This document shows positions 10,759 to 19,398 of a stretch of 64,000 bases of DNA, one piece after another. The notes under the pieces were generated by a model. That model ran no database searches. It was not told where the DNA came from and saw only the letters and a list, made by a program, of their open reading frames with translations. How positions within the stretch are numbered: position 1 is the stretch's first letter; the number at the start of each line of letters is the position of its first letter. The DNA is from DATAGF01 sp963819845 (GTDB lineage Bacteria > Actinomycetota > Thermoleophilia > Miltoncostaeales > Miltoncostaeaceae): contig CAWFXQ010000008.1 in NCBI GenBank assembly GCA_963819845.1, positions 620,001-684,000 of the forward strand. The letters run 5' to 3'. A program made the position numbers and the translations under genes.

Positions 10759-11178
10759 ATGCCGAGTTTCCGACCCAAGGGCAACCGCCGGAAGCGGTCC
10801 GCGGAGGAGCGGCTGCACCTGCCCGCACTCGCCGACGTGGTCACCCTGATGGAGTACGAGGTCGCGCGCGCCCGGCGCTACCGGCGCCCCCTCTCGCTGA
10901 TGGCCGTCCCCGTCGATACGATGCTCGCGTCGCGCGTCACGCTCCGCTTCACCGACCTCTTCGCGCTGACGCCCGACGGCGACACCGTGCTGATCATGCT
11001 GCCGGAAACCGACGCAAGCGGCGCCGACGGGCTCGCCCGGCGCATCCAGGTGGCGAGCCGGACCGAGGACGAGATGCCGGTCGTCGGCTTCGCCGAGGAC
11101 GGCGTGACCCTGCACGACCTGATGACTCAGGTGCTCGAGACGCGCCGGGGCAGCCGCACGGTCGCGAGGGCCTCGTGA
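10759..11178 (+). CDS. Small degenerate GGDEF-like protein at the head of the exopolysaccharide operon
   Basis: 139 residues, ATG start preceded by a GGAGG/GAGGAG purine tract. Residues about 30-45 (LMEYEVARARRYRRPLSLMA) and 75-105 (GDTVLIMLPETDASGADGLARRI) align with the start and the post-GGDEF part of diguanylate cyclase domains. The GGDEF active-site loop and metal-binding residues are missing and the domain is short, so catalysis is unlikely. Its stop overlaps the GTG of the epimerase by 4 bases, tying it to polysaccharide synthesis, perhaps as a c-di-GMP-free regulator or structural partner. Confidence 0.6.
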   Translation: MPSFRPKGNRRKRSAEERLHLPALADVVTLMEYEVARARRYRRPLSLMAVPVDTMLASRVTLRFTDLFALTPDGDTVLIMLPETDASGADGLARRIQVASRTEDEMPVVGFAEDGVTLHDLMTQVLETRRGSRTVARAS

Positions 11179-12137
11179 GGGTCGTCCTCACCGGGGCCGC
11201 CGGATTCATCGGCTCCCAGCTCGCGGAGCGCCTCGTGGCCGACGGCGTGGAGGTCACGGGCATCGACGCCTTCACCGACTTCTACGACCGCCGCGCCAAG
11301 GACGAGAACCTCGTCGGGGTGAGCGCCTCGCCGCGCTTCTCGCTCGTCGAGGCCGACCTGCGCTGGGACGCCCTCGACGGTCACCTCGAGGGCGCCGACG
11401 CCATCGTGCACCTGGCGGCGCAGCCGGGCGTGCGCGACAGCTGGGGCCGGTCGTTCGACGTCTACGTCGGGCACAACGTGCTGGCCACCCAGCGAGTGCT
11501 CGACGCGGCCGTGCGCACCGGCGTGGACCGCGTGGTCTTCGCCTCGTCGTCCTCGATCTACGGCGCCGCCGAGACCCTCCCCACCTACGAGGAGATCGCG
11601 CCGATGCCGATCTCGCCGTACGGGGTCACGAAGCTCGCCGGCGAGAGCCTGCTGGGCGCCTACCGCCAGCTCGGGATCTCCAGCGCGGCCCTGCGCTACT
11701 TCACGGTCTACGGCCCGCGCCAGCGGCCCGACATGGCCATCCGCCGCTTCATCGCCGCGGCGCTCACCGGCGAGCCGGTGCCGCTGTACGGCACGGGGAA
11801 CCAGCGGCGCGACTTCACCTTTGTCGGCGACATCGTCGAGGCGACCGCGCGCGTGGTCGAGACGGGCGTCGAGGGCGCGTTCAACATCGGCGGCGCGAAC
11901 CCGGTCGTCCTGAACGACCTGCTCGCGGCGATCGAGCGCGTCGTGGGCCGGCCCGTCCCGGTCGACCGGCGCCCGGCCCTGGCCGGCGATCCGCCCAGCA
12001 CCTCCGCGGCCATCGGCCGAGCTGCCGAGGCGTTCGGCTACGCGCCGCGCGTCGGCCTGGAGGAGGGCATCGCCCGCGCGGCCGAGTGGCTGGGCGCCGA
12101 GCTCTCACGCGACGCCCACGTGGCGGCCGCGGCATGA
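11175..12137 (+). CDS. NAD-dependent nucleotide-sugar epimerase/dehydratase
   Basis: 320 residues, GTG start overlapping the previous stop. Extended SDR fold with the NAD motif GAAGFIGS (about 7-14), VHLAAQPGVRDSW, the SSSSIYG strand and the catalytic YGVTK. It resembles UDP-glucose and UDP-glucuronate 4-epimerases, but the exact sugar cannot be assigned. It is translationally coupled to the downstream initiating sugar transferase through ATGA, so it probably supplies that pathway with a nucleotide sugar. Confidence 0.85.
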   Translation: MRVVLTGAAGFIGSQLAERLVADGVEVTGIDAFTDFYDRRAKDENLVGVSASPRFSLVEADLRWDALDGHLEGADAIVHLAAQPGVRDSWGRSFDVYVGHNVLATQRVLDAAVRTGVDRVVFASSSSIYGAAETLPTYEEIAPMPISPYGVTKLAGESLLGAYRQLGISSAALRYFTVYGPRQRPDMAIRRFIAAALTGEPVPLYGTGNQRRDFTFVGDIVEATARVVETGVEGAFNIGGANPVVLNDLLAAIERVVGRPVPVDRRPALAGDPPSTSAAIGRAAEAFGYAPRVGLEEGIARAAEWLGAELSRDAHVAAAA

Positions 12138-12907
12138 CGACCCTGCCCGGGGCCGACCCCCTCCTCTTCTCGCCGCCCACGGGCACCGCCGAGGGACGCC
12201 TCGAGGAGCCGCCCCAGGACAGGGGGCCGGTCTTCGGCTCGTCCGCCGCCTTCCTGCGCGCCCGCGCGAATTTCATCTCGGACGTCGCGGCGCTGCCGAA
12301 GCCGTCGCGGCGCTACTTCGCCGTCAAGCGCACGGTCAACGTGACCCTGGCGCTCGTCCTGGGCATCCTCACGCTCCCGCTCGCGCTGGCCATCGCGGTC
12401 GCGATCAAGCTCTACGACCGCGGGCCGGTGCTCTTCGCCCAGCAGCGCACGGGCCTCGGCGGCCAGCGGTTCCGCATGCTCAAGTTCCGCACGATGTGCG
12501 TCAACGCCGAGGAGTTGAAGGCCGAGCTGCAGCACCTGAGCCTGGTGGCCTACCCCGACTTCAAGATGGACGACGACCCTCGGGTCACCCCCATCGGGCG
12601 AATGCTGCGCGCGACCTTCCTCGACGAGCTGCCCCAGCTCATCAACGTGATCCGCGGCGACATGAGCCTGGTCGGCCCCCGGCCCACCTCGTTCGCCGCC
12701 AACACCTACAGCCTCTGGCACACGGAGCGGCTCGAGGCCAAGCCGGGCATCACCGGGCTCTGGCAGGTCCAGCGCTCGGACGGCGAGACCTGCTTCGACG
12801 AGCGCCTGCGGCTGGACGTCGAGTACCTTCGCACCAGGACGATCCTGGGCGACGTGAAGATCATGCTCGCGACCGTCACGAGCACCATCAGGCGCGCCGG
12901 CAAGTAA
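12134..12907 (+). CDS. Polyprenyl-phosphate sugar-1-phosphate transferase (initiating transferase)
   Basis: 257 residues. Short bacterial sugar transferase (PF02397 type) with one membrane helix (about 66-92, KRTVNVTLALVLGILTLPLA), followed by the cytosolic domain: RTGLGGQRFRMLKFRTM, DELPQLINVIRGDMSLVGPRP and KPGITGLWQV. It transfers a sugar-1-phosphate to undecaprenyl phosphate and starts repeat-unit assembly. It lacks the multi-helix N-terminal half of WbaP-type proteins. The ATG overlaps the epimerase stop (ATGA). Confidence 0.92.
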   Translation: MTTLPGADPLLFSPPTGTAEGRLEEPPQDRGPVFGSSAAFLRARANFISDVAALPKPSRRYFAVKRTVNVTLALVLGILTLPLALAIAVAIKLYDRGPVLFAQQRTGLGGQRFRMLKFRTMCVNAEELKAELQHLSLVAYPDFKMDDDPRVTPIGRMLRATFLDELPQLINVIRGDMSLVGPRPTSFAANTYSLWHTERLEAKPGITGLWQVQRSDGETCFDERLRLDVEYLRTRTILGDVKIMLATVTSTIRRAGK

Positions 12908-12938
12908 GCGCCGGCCGCCCGCGTGCGGGGGCCTTCGG

Positions 12939-13895
12939 ATGCTGGTCCTGGGTTGGCACAACGTGGAAGGGACTCCGAGCTTCCCCTCCGGGCGCGGCGA
13001 GGGGCTCCAGGGATTCCGAGACCAGGTCGACTGGCTCTCGCGCTTCGCCAACGTCGTCCCCCTGCGCGAGTCGCTGCGCGCCCTCTCCGCGGGGCAGCCG
13101 CTGCCGCCGCGCGCGGTCGCGATCACGTTCGACGACGGCTACCGCGACAACCTCGACCTCGCCGTCCCGGAGCTCGAGCGCCGGGGCCTGCCCGCCACCT
13201 TCTTCCTGGTGCCGGGGCTGCTCGACCGGCGGATCGAGCCGTGGTGGGAGACCATCGCCTGGGCGGTGGCCGAGGCGACCGCCCCCGAGCTCACGATCGG
13301 CGGCGAGCGGGTCGCCCTGGGGCCGCGGGACGAGCGGCGAGACGTCCGCCGCCGCGCCGAGGAGCACCTCAAGCGCCGCGACCGGGCCGCGCGCGACGCC
13401 GCCCTCGCCGAGATGGTCGCCGCACTGGCGCCGCCGCCGCGCGCCGACCTGAAGGAGCTCTTCCTCGACTGGGCGGGGGCGCGCGAGCTGGCCTCCCGCG
13501 GCTTCGAGATCGGCTCGCACTCGAGCCACCACGCCATCCTGTCAGAGGAGCCCCCCGCGGCGCAGATGGCCGACCTCGCCGAGTCGCGCGAGCGCCTCGA
13601 GGAGGCACTGGGCGTGCCGGTGACGTCCGTCGCCTACCCCAACGGCGGCCGGGCCGACTACGACGAGGCCACCGTGGCCGCCGCCGTTGCGGCGGGGTAC
13701 GAGAGCGGCATCACCACCCGGAAGGGCCTCAACGGCGGCCGGACGCCGCGCTTCGAGATCCGGCGCGTGGTCGTCTACCCCGAGCGGGGGACGCGCATCC
13801 TCCAGACCCTCGCCGATGTCGCGTGGAACCGCGCCCGGCGGCTGCGGGGGCGGCGCGCGCCCGCCCCTCCTGTGGGCGCGAGCGGGTCGCGGTAG
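12939..13895 (+). CDS. NodB-type polysaccharide deacetylase
   Basis: 318 residues, ATG start. The metal-binding TFDDGYRDN motif is at about 63-71, and the second His motif is SHSSHH. An insertion of about 70 residues with many Arg and Glu separates them, as in some actinobacterial members. It would remove N- or O-acetyl groups from a cell-surface glycan. There is no signal peptide, so action may be at the cytoplasmic side or export may be non-classical. It follows the initiating transferase by 31 bases. Confidence 0.85.
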   Translation: MLVLGWHNVEGTPSFPSGRGEGLQGFRDQVDWLSRFANVVPLRESLRALSAGQPLPPRAVAITFDDGYRDNLDLAVPELERRGLPATFFLVPGLLDRRIEPWWETIAWAVAEATAPELTIGGERVALGPRDERRDVRRRAEEHLKRRDRAARDAALAEMVAALAPPPRADLKELFLDWAGARELASRGFEIGSHSSHHAILSEEPPAAQMADLAESRERLEEALGVPVTSVAYPNGGRADYDEATVAAAVAAGYESGITTRKGLNGGRTPRFEIRRVVVYPERGTRILQTLADVAWNRARRLRGRRAPAPPVGASGSR

Positions 13896-13896
13896 G

Positions 13897-14739
13897 ATGC
13901 GGCAGCTGACCATGGCCCGCCTCCGCCTGATCCTCGTACTCGCGGCTCTGCTGGCCATTCCGGTCGCCGCCGCGGCCCAGACGCCGCCGCCGCTCCCGCC
14001 CGCGCCCGACCTGCCGCCGCCCGCCGCGCCGTCGAACCCGGCGCCCTCGAACCCCGCCCCCTCGAGCCCGGCGCCCTCGAACCCCGCCCCCTCGAACCCG
14101 GCTCCGGTGGACCCTGGGCCCGTCGAGCCCGAGGACACCGGGCCGACCCCCGAGGAGCTCGAGGCCGAGCGCCAGGCCGAGCTCGCGCAGCAGCGGCGCG
14201 AGGCCGCGGCCCGGCGACGCGCGGCGGCCGCCCGCCGGCGGGCGGCCGAGCAGGCGCGCCAGGAGAGGCTGGAGCGGGAGGCGCTCGCGGCCGCGACGGC
14301 GGCCGAGGACGACATCGCCGGAGTCCTGCCGCAGGTCACCGCCAGCGCGCAGCAGGCCACCACGGCGGCCGCCGTGACGGCGACCGCGCAGGCCACGGTC
14401 GAGCGCGAGGGCTTCGCCCTGCGGCTCACCGCCCTGCTGATCCTCGACGCGGTCTTCCTGGTGGCGGTCTTCGAGGTCCTGCGGCGGCGTTACCGCGCCT
14501 ACCGCGAGGGGCCCGCCGAGATCGGCCCCCGCCGCATCCCGGCCCGCGTCAGGCCCGGCCCGGCCGCCGGCCCGAGCTCCGACAACCTGCCCGCGATCGT
14601 CCAGGTCACCGGAACCCAGCTGGCCGTGATACGCGAGAGCCTCGCCCGCCGCCGCGCCCGCGCCGCCGTGGCCGTGATCGCCTGCGCCTCGAGCGCCCTC
14701 CTCGTCTACCTGATCGTCAACCCCTCGATCCTGGGCTGA
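13897..14739 (+). CDS. Secreted or membrane protein with APSNP repeats and a coiled coil, function unknown
   Basis: 280 residues from ATG 13897; ATG 13912 is an in-frame alternative that gives a cleaner signal peptide (MARLRLILVLAALLAIPVAA). Then come a Pro-rich stretch of imperfect APSNP/APSSP repeats (about 45-70), a charged Ala/Arg/Glu-rich coiled coil (about 90-145), one membrane helix (LTALLILDAVFLVAVFEVL) and a second at the C-terminus (AVAVIACASSALLVYLIV). A TAGGAT box overlaps the previous stop. I do not recognise a family. Its place suggests an envelope scaffold for the polysaccharide machinery. Confidence 0.7.
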   Translation: MRQLTMARLRLILVLAALLAIPVAAAAQTPPPLPPAPDLPPPAAPSNPAPSNPAPSSPAPSNPAPSNPAPVDPGPVEPEDTGPTPEELEAERQAELAQQRREAAARRRAAAARRRAAEQARQERLEREALAAATAAEDDIAGVLPQVTASAQQATTAAAVTATAQATVEREGFALRLTALLILDAVFLVAVFEVLRRRYRAYREGPAEIGPRRIPARVRPGPAAGPSSDNLPAIVQVTGTQLAVIRESLARRRARAAVAVIACASSALLVYLIVNPSILG

Positions 14740-14751
14740 CCCGCCCCGGTC

Positions 14752-14772
14752 GCGGGCGCCGCGGCCGCCCGC
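14752..14772 (+). terminator. G+C-rich hairpin after the coiled-coil gene
   Basis: GCGGGCG and CGCCCGC pair across a 7-base loop, 13 bases after the stop codon. There is no T-tract, which is common for high-G+C terminators. Confidence 0.4.
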
Positions 14773-14811
14773 GTGGGCGTGAGCATGGTCGCCGGGGAAA
14801 GCCTCCCTGCC

Positions 14812-14960
14812 GTTGCCCGCTTGGCCACTTGGCCGTTGCCCGCTTGGCCACTTGGCCGTTGCCCGCTTGGCCACTTGGCCGTCGCCCGCTTGGCCACTTG
14901 GCCGTCGCCCGCTTGGCCACTTGGCCTCCCTGGCCACTTGGCCGTCGCCCGCTTGGCCAC
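14812..14960 (+). repeat. 23-bp tandem repeat array upstream of sucC
   Basis: Five contiguous 23-base units (GTYGCCCGCTTGGCCACTTGGCC) fill 14812-14926. A shortened 17-base unit (14927-14943) and a final partial unit (14944-14960) follow. Each unit holds the inverted repeat GGCCA-CT-TGGCC. The first three units have GTTG and the later ones GTCG. The array lies in the 344-base gap between the coiled-coil gene and sucC, about 65 bases upstream of the likely sucC -10 box. The only other things I see in this gap are the hairpin at 14752 and the -10 box at 15025. Confidence 0.9.
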
Positions 14961-15024
14961 GGCGGCGTCAGCGGCGCTCTCAGGCGAATCCGTGCGAGGC
15001 GGATTCGGCGCTCCCTCCGCGGCG

Positions 15025-15030
15025 TAGAAT
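15025..15030 (+). promoter_or_regulatory. Putative -10 box (TAGAAT) of sucCD
   Basis: TAGAAT is the best TAnnnT match in the gap. It would give a leader of about 45 bases ending in GGGAAGG, a good ribosome-binding site 4 bases before the GTG at 15084. Confidence 0.45.
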
Positions 15031-15083
15031 GCCGCGGGCTCAGCCCGGGGGCGTCCCCGGGGAATGACCGACGGGAAGGCGAC

Positions 15084-16235
15084 GTGGACCTCTACGAATA
15101 CCAGGGCAAGCAGCTGCTGGCCGGCCACGGCATCCCGGTGCCGTCGGGGCGGGTCGCGGCGACGCCCGAGGAGGCCCGGGCGGCGGCCGAGGAGATCGGC
15201 GGCCGAGTGGTGGTGAAGGCCCAGGTGCAGATCGGGGGCCGCGGGAAGGCCGGCGGCATCAAGCTGGCGGAGGACCCCGCCGAGGCGCAGGCGCGGGCCG
15301 CGGACATCCTCGGCATGGACATCCGGGGCCACACCGTCCACCGGGTCTGGATCGAGGCCGCGTCGGACATCGCGCGCGAGTACTACGCATCGGTGACCTT
15401 CGACCGGGGCGAGAAGAAGCCCCTGGTGATGCTCTCGGCCGCGGGCGGCATGGACATCGAGCAGGTCGCCGCCGAGCGCCCGGACGAGCTCGCGCGCCTG
15501 CACATCGACCCGCTCGTCGGCTTCCAGCCCCACCACGCGCGCTGGCTCGCCTTCCACGCCAAGATCGACCCCGAGGCCACGAGGGGCGTCGTTGACATCC
15601 TCGACCGCCTCTACCGCGCCTTCGTCGACCTCGACGCCATGCTGGTGGAGGTCAACCCGCTCATCTGGACGGCCGACGGCCGCGTGGTGGCCCTCGACGC
15701 CAAGGTCACGATCGACAACAACGCCCTCTACCGGCACCCCGACCTGGCCGAGCTGCGGGAGTCGGTCACCCAGGACCCTCAGGAGCGGATGGCCCAGGAG
15801 CGCGGCGTCACCTACGTCAAGCTGGACGGCGACGTCGGCATCCTCGGCAACGGCGCCGGCCTGGTCATGAGCACGCTCGACGTCGTCGCGCTGGCGGGCG
15901 GCCGGCCCGCCAACTTCCTCGACGCCGGCGGGGGCTCGAAGGCCGACGAGGTGGTGACGGCCCTCGAGGTGCTGCTCTCGGACGACAAGGTGAAGGCGCT
16001 GCTGGTCAACATCTTCGGCGGGATCACCCGCTGCGACGAGGTCGCCGAGGGCCTGCTGACCGCGCTCGACCGCCTCGGCACCAGCCTCCCCATCGTGGTG
16101 CGGCTCGACGGCACCAACGAGGAGGAGGGGCGCCGGATCATCGCCGAGCGCGCCCCGGCCAACGTGGTGGTGGAGCCGACCATGCTGTCGGCCGCCCGCC
16201 GGGCGGTCGAGCTCGCCGCGGGAGTGCCGGCGTGA
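15084..16235 (+). CDS. sucC: Succinyl-CoA synthetase beta subunit
   Basis: 383 residues. The GTG start is chosen because GGGAAGG precedes it and the protein begins with the family's DLYEYQGKQLL. ATP-grasp domain with KAQVQIGGRGKAGG, EVNPLIW and the C-terminal CoA-ligase fold (FLDAGGGSKADEV, NIFGGITRCDEVAEG). With SucD it interconverts succinyl-CoA and succinate with nucleotide triphosphate synthesis in the citric acid cycle, and would use the succinyl-CoA made by the mutase at 1319. Its stop overlaps sucD (GTGA). It is unusual to find it inside a polysaccharide locus. Confidence 0.97.
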   Translation: MDLYEYQGKQLLAGHGIPVPSGRVAATPEEARAAAEEIGGRVVVKAQVQIGGRGKAGGIKLAEDPAEAQARAADILGMDIRGHTVHRVWIEAASDIAREYYASVTFDRGEKKPLVMLSAAGGMDIEQVAAERPDELARLHIDPLVGFQPHHARWLAFHAKIDPEATRGVVDILDRLYRAFVDLDAMLVEVNPLIWTADGRVVALDAKVTIDNNALYRHPDLAELRESVTQDPQERMAQERGVTYVKLDGDVGILGNGAGLVMSTLDVVALAGGRPANFLDAGGGSKADEVVTALEVLLSDDKVKALLVNIFGGITRCDEVAEGLLTALDRLGTSLPIVVRLDGTNEEEGRRIIAERAPANVVVEPTMLSAARRAVELAAGVPA

Positions 16236-17107
16236 GCATCCTCGTCGACGAGGGCACCAGGCTGGTCGTGCAGGGCATCACCGGGCGCGAGGGCGCGTTC
16301 CACGCGACCCGCAACAGGGACTACGGCACCGAGGTGGTGGCGGGCGTCACCCCCGGCAAGGGCGGCCAGGACGTCGAGGGCATCCCGGTCTTCGACACCG
16401 TGGCCGACGCGGTTGACGCGACGGGCGCCAACACCGCGATGGTGTTCGTGCCGCCCCGCTTCGCCGCCGACGCCATCTACGAGGCCGCCGACAGCGGCGT
16501 GGACCTCATCGTCACGATCACCGAGGGCATCCCCGCCCACGACATGCTGCGCGTCTACACCCACCTGCGCCGCGGCGGGCAGACCCTGCTCGGCCCGAAC
16601 TGCCCCGGCGCGATCAGCCCGGGGGTCGCGTCGGTGGGGATCATGCCCACCCAGGTGTTCGCGCCCGGCCGGGTGGGCCTGGTGAGCCGCAGCGGCACGC
16701 TGACCTACCAGATCTCGAAGGAGCTGGCGCTGCTCGGCATCGGCCAGAGCACGGTAGTCGGGATCGGCGGCGACCCGGTGGTGGGCAGCTCGTTCATCGA
16801 CATCCTGGACCGCTTCGAGGCCGACCCCGACACCGACCTGGTGGTGATGGTCGGCGAGATCGGCGGCGCCGAGGAGGAGAAGGCGGCCGAGTTCATCAGC
16901 GCGCGCATGCGCACGCCGGTCGTCGGCTACATCGCGGGCTTCCAGGCGCCCCCGGGCAAGCAGATGGGGCACGCCGGCGCGATCATCACCGGCTCGTCGG
17001 GGACCGCCCAGGCCAAGAAGGACGCCCTCGAGGCCCGGGGCGTGAGGGTCGGCACGAACCCGACCGAGGTGGCGGAGATCGCGCGGGAGGTCCTTGGCCC
17101 GGATTGA
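16232..17107 (+). CDS. sucD: Succinyl-CoA synthetase alpha subunit
   Basis: 291 residues, GTG start. CoA-binding Rossmann domain (GITGREGAFH; VTPGKGG) and ligase domain with the phosphorylated His at residue 247 in GKQMGHAGAI. SRSGTLTYQ and GGDPVVGSSF are family motifs. It is coupled to sucC by a 4-base overlap and itself overlaps the next gene by 14 bases. Confidence 0.97.
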   Translation: MSILVDEGTRLVVQGITGREGAFHATRNRDYGTEVVAGVTPGKGGQDVEGIPVFDTVADAVDATGANTAMVFVPPRFAADAIYEAADSGVDLIVTITEGIPAHDMLRVYTHLRRGGQTLLGPNCPGAISPGVASVGIMPTQVFAPGRVGLVSRSGTLTYQISKELALLGIGQSTVVGIGGDPVVGSSFIDILDRFEADPDTDLVVMVGEIGGAEEEKAAEFISARMRTPVVGYIAGFQAPPGKQMGHAGAIITGSSGTAQAKKDALEARGVRVGTNPTEVAEIAREVLGPD

Positions 17108-18185
17108 GCGCGGCGGCGGCTACGACCTCGCGCGCACGGGCGAGGTCGGTCCGCTTCTGGACGAGTGGGCCGAGCTGGCCGACCGCGTGGCCGCCCCGGC
17201 CGCCCTCCATCCCGGCTGCGTGCGCGCGTGGGTCGAGGCCTACTCGGCGCCCGGGCGGCTGCGGGTCGCCACGGCGCGCCGCGACGGCCGGCTCGCGGCC
17301 CTGATGCCGGCCGTGACGACGCCCCGGGGAACGTCGGCGGGCCTCTACCGCTACGACGTCGAGGTCGGCGTCGTCGCCGACGGCCCCGAGAGCGCCGAGG
17401 CGGCGATGACCGCGGCGCTGGGCCTGCCGCGGGCCCAGCTGCGGCTGCGGCCGGTGCCCGAGGACGGCCCCACCCACCGGGCCCTCGCGGCGGCCGCGGG
17501 GGACGCGGGCCGGCCGATGCTCGCCCGCGCCGTCGAGACGCAGTCGTTCATCGACCTCACCGGCGACTGGGACGACTACTGGAAGGCGCGCGGCTCCAAG
17601 CTGCGCAGCGACATCTCCCGGCGGCGGCGGCGCCTGGAGGAGCTGGGCGAGGTGCGGGTGGAGCCGTACGACGCGTCGGCCCTCGACGCCGCCCTCGACG
17701 AGGCGTTCCTCATCGAGGCGAGCGGCTGGAAGGGCCGGGGCGGGACGGCGATCGCCGACCGCCCGGCCGACGAGCGCTTCAACCGCGCCCTCGCCCGGTG
17801 GGCGGCCGGCCGCGGCTGGTTCCGCCTCTGGTTCCTGCGCCTCGACGGCCGGCCGATCGCGTTCCGCCTCGGCATCGAGGCCTTCGGGGTCTACTCGTCC
17901 CTGAAGATCGGCTACCTCGAGGAGTACGGCGCCCAGTCGCCCGGCAAGGTGCTGGAGGCGGCCGTCATCGAGCTGCTCCACCGCGGCGACTGCCGCCGCT
18001 TCGAGTACGCCGGGGAGCTGTCCGACCACAAGGCGCGCTGGGCGACCGGCACGCGCGAGCTGCTGGAGCTGACGGCCTTCCCGGGCACCCCGGCCGGCGG
18101 CGCTGGCTGGGCCGCGGCGGCGCTTCGCGCCCGCGCGATCCCGGTCGTCAAGCGCGCGAAGAAGCGCCTGCGCTCCATCAGGTAG
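17094..18185 (+). CDS. CelD/BcsL-type GNAT acetyltransferase, overlapping sucD
   Basis: 363 residues from TTG 17094, which lies just after GGGAGG. Same family as 9438-10547: FIDLTGDWDDYWKARGSKLR, the SRRRRRLEEL basic helix, EASGWKGRGGTA and WFRLWFLRLDGRPIAFRLG. It starts inside the sucD coding sequence, so expression is probably coupled to sucCD. A link of an acyltransferase to succinyl-CoA metabolism is possible, but the genomic setting in a polysaccharide locus favours sugar acylation. The end overlaps the convergent glycosyltransferase by 8 bases. Confidence 0.75.
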   Translation: MARIERGGGYDLARTGEVGPLLDEWAELADRVAAPAALHPGCVRAWVEAYSAPGRLRVATARRDGRLAALMPAVTTPRGTSAGLYRYDVEVGVVADGPESAEAAMTAALGLPRAQLRLRPVPEDGPTHRALAAAAGDAGRPMLARAVETQSFIDLTGDWDDYWKARGSKLRSDISRRRRRLEELGEVRVEPYDASALDAALDEAFLIEASGWKGRGGTAIADRPADERFNRALARWAAGRGWFRLWFLRLDGRPIAFRLGIEAFGVYSSLKIGYLEEYGAQSPGKVLEAAVIELLHRGDCRRFEYAGELSDHKARWATGTRELLELTAFPGTPAGGAGWAAAALRARAIPVVKRAKKRLRSIR

Positions 18186-19398
18186 GCGCGCCGGCCTCCC
18201 GGTACGCCGCGAGCATGTCGCGCGCGACGGCGTCCCACGAGAACCGGGTGCGCGAGAGCTCGGCCGCCCGCTCGCCCATGCGGGCCGCCGCGGCCGGGTC
18301 GTCGAGCAGGCCCACGATGGCGTCCGCGAGCCCGCGGGGGTCCTGGGGCGCGACCACGCGGCCGGTGCCGCCCTCCTCGATCACCTCCGGCAGCGCGCCC
18401 ACGCGCGTGGCGATCACGGGCCGCCCGCACGCGTAGGCCACGTGCAGGACGCCGCTCTGGGTGGCGCTGCGGTAGGGCAGCACCACGGCGCGCGCCAGGT
18501 CCATCAGCGGGCGCACCTCCTCGTTGGGCACGTAGCGGCTGTCCACCGTCACGGCATCGGCCAGGCCCAGGGCGACCACCGCCCGCTCGACGCCGCCCTC
18601 GCCCATGTGCCGGGACGGGTGCCCGGCGATCACCAGCCGGGCGCCGGGCAGGCGCTCGCGCACCACCACGAAGGCCTCGAGCAGGTCCTCCAGGCCCTTG
18701 TTGCGGGCCAGGGTGCCGAAGAAGACGGCCACCGGGGCCTCCGGGGGAAGGCCGTAGCGCTCGCGCATGTCGATCCCGGCCCCGGCCGCCGGCGGCGCAT
18801 CGCTGCCGTGCTCGATCGCGCGCAGGCGTCCCTGCGGAACGCCCGGGTAGAGCTCGCGGAACCGCCGCACGTTCGCCTCGCCGTGCAGGAACAGGACGTC
18901 GAAGGCGCGGTAGACGCCGCGATAGAGCGCCACGTTGACGGCCCAGCGCAGGCGCCGGTCGGTGCGGATCTCGGGCTCGTGGACCACCGCCGCCAGCACG
19001 GCGCGCCGGCGGCGCAGGGCCCACAGGAAGGGGCCCTCGATCGGGTGCTCGATGCTGCCGAACTGCACGACGTCCGGGTCGAGCGAGCGCAGGTGGCCCG
19101 ACAACCGCCGCAGCTCCACCACCGTCTGCGCGCCCCGCGAGGCCAGCCGCCCCAGGCGGCGCGCCCGGCGGACGATCCGGTCGAGGGCGCCCGAGGGCGG
19201 CGACGCCGGCCCCGCCCGCCGGTTCTCGGTGCGCAGCACCCGCTGGACGGCGAAGGGACGCGGCTCGTCGGCCAGCTCGGAGCCGGTGCTCGTGACCAGG
19301 ACGACCTCGGCGCCGGCTCCCGCCATGGCGGCGCAGAGGTGATGGGCGTAGTGGACCATCCCCCCCGAGCTGCGCGGCTCGACCACGACCACCCTCAT
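18178..19398 (-). CDS. Family-4-like glycosyltransferase
   Basis: 406 residues, ATG 19398 overlapping the upstream gene's TGA (ATGA). GT-B fold: N-terminal RSSGGMVHYAHHLCAAM, donor-binding region FFGTLARNKGLEDLLEAF, and the late acidic motif region SATQSGVLHVAYACGRPVIATRVGALPEVIE. It adds a sugar to a lipid-linked repeat unit; donor and acceptor are unknown. It forms a two-gene operon with 19395-20523. Confidence 0.88.
   Translation of the reverse strand: MRVVVVEPRSSGGMVHYAHHLCAAMAGAGAEVVLVTSTGSELADEPRPFAVQRVLRTENRRAGPASPPSGALDRIVRRARRLGRLASRGAQTVVELRRLSGHLRSLDPDVVQFGSIEHPIEGPFLWALRRRRAVLAAVVHEPEIRTDRRLRWAVNVALYRGVYRAFDVLFLHGEANVRRFRELYPGVPQGRLRAIEHGSDAPPAAGAGIDMRERYGLPPEAPVAVFFGTLARNKGLEDLLEAFVVVRERLPGARLVIAGHPSRHMGEGGVERAVVALGLADAVTVDSRYVPNEEVRPLMDLARAVVLPYRSATQSGVLHVAYACGRPVIATRVGALPEVIEEGGTGRVVAPQDPRGLADAIVGLLDDPAAAARMGERAAELSRTRFSWDAVARDMLAAYREAGAPT

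Noticed and set aside
14812..14960. The 23-bp repeats as a CRISPR array
   Set aside because: Units are directly contiguous with no spacers, and no cas gene is near.
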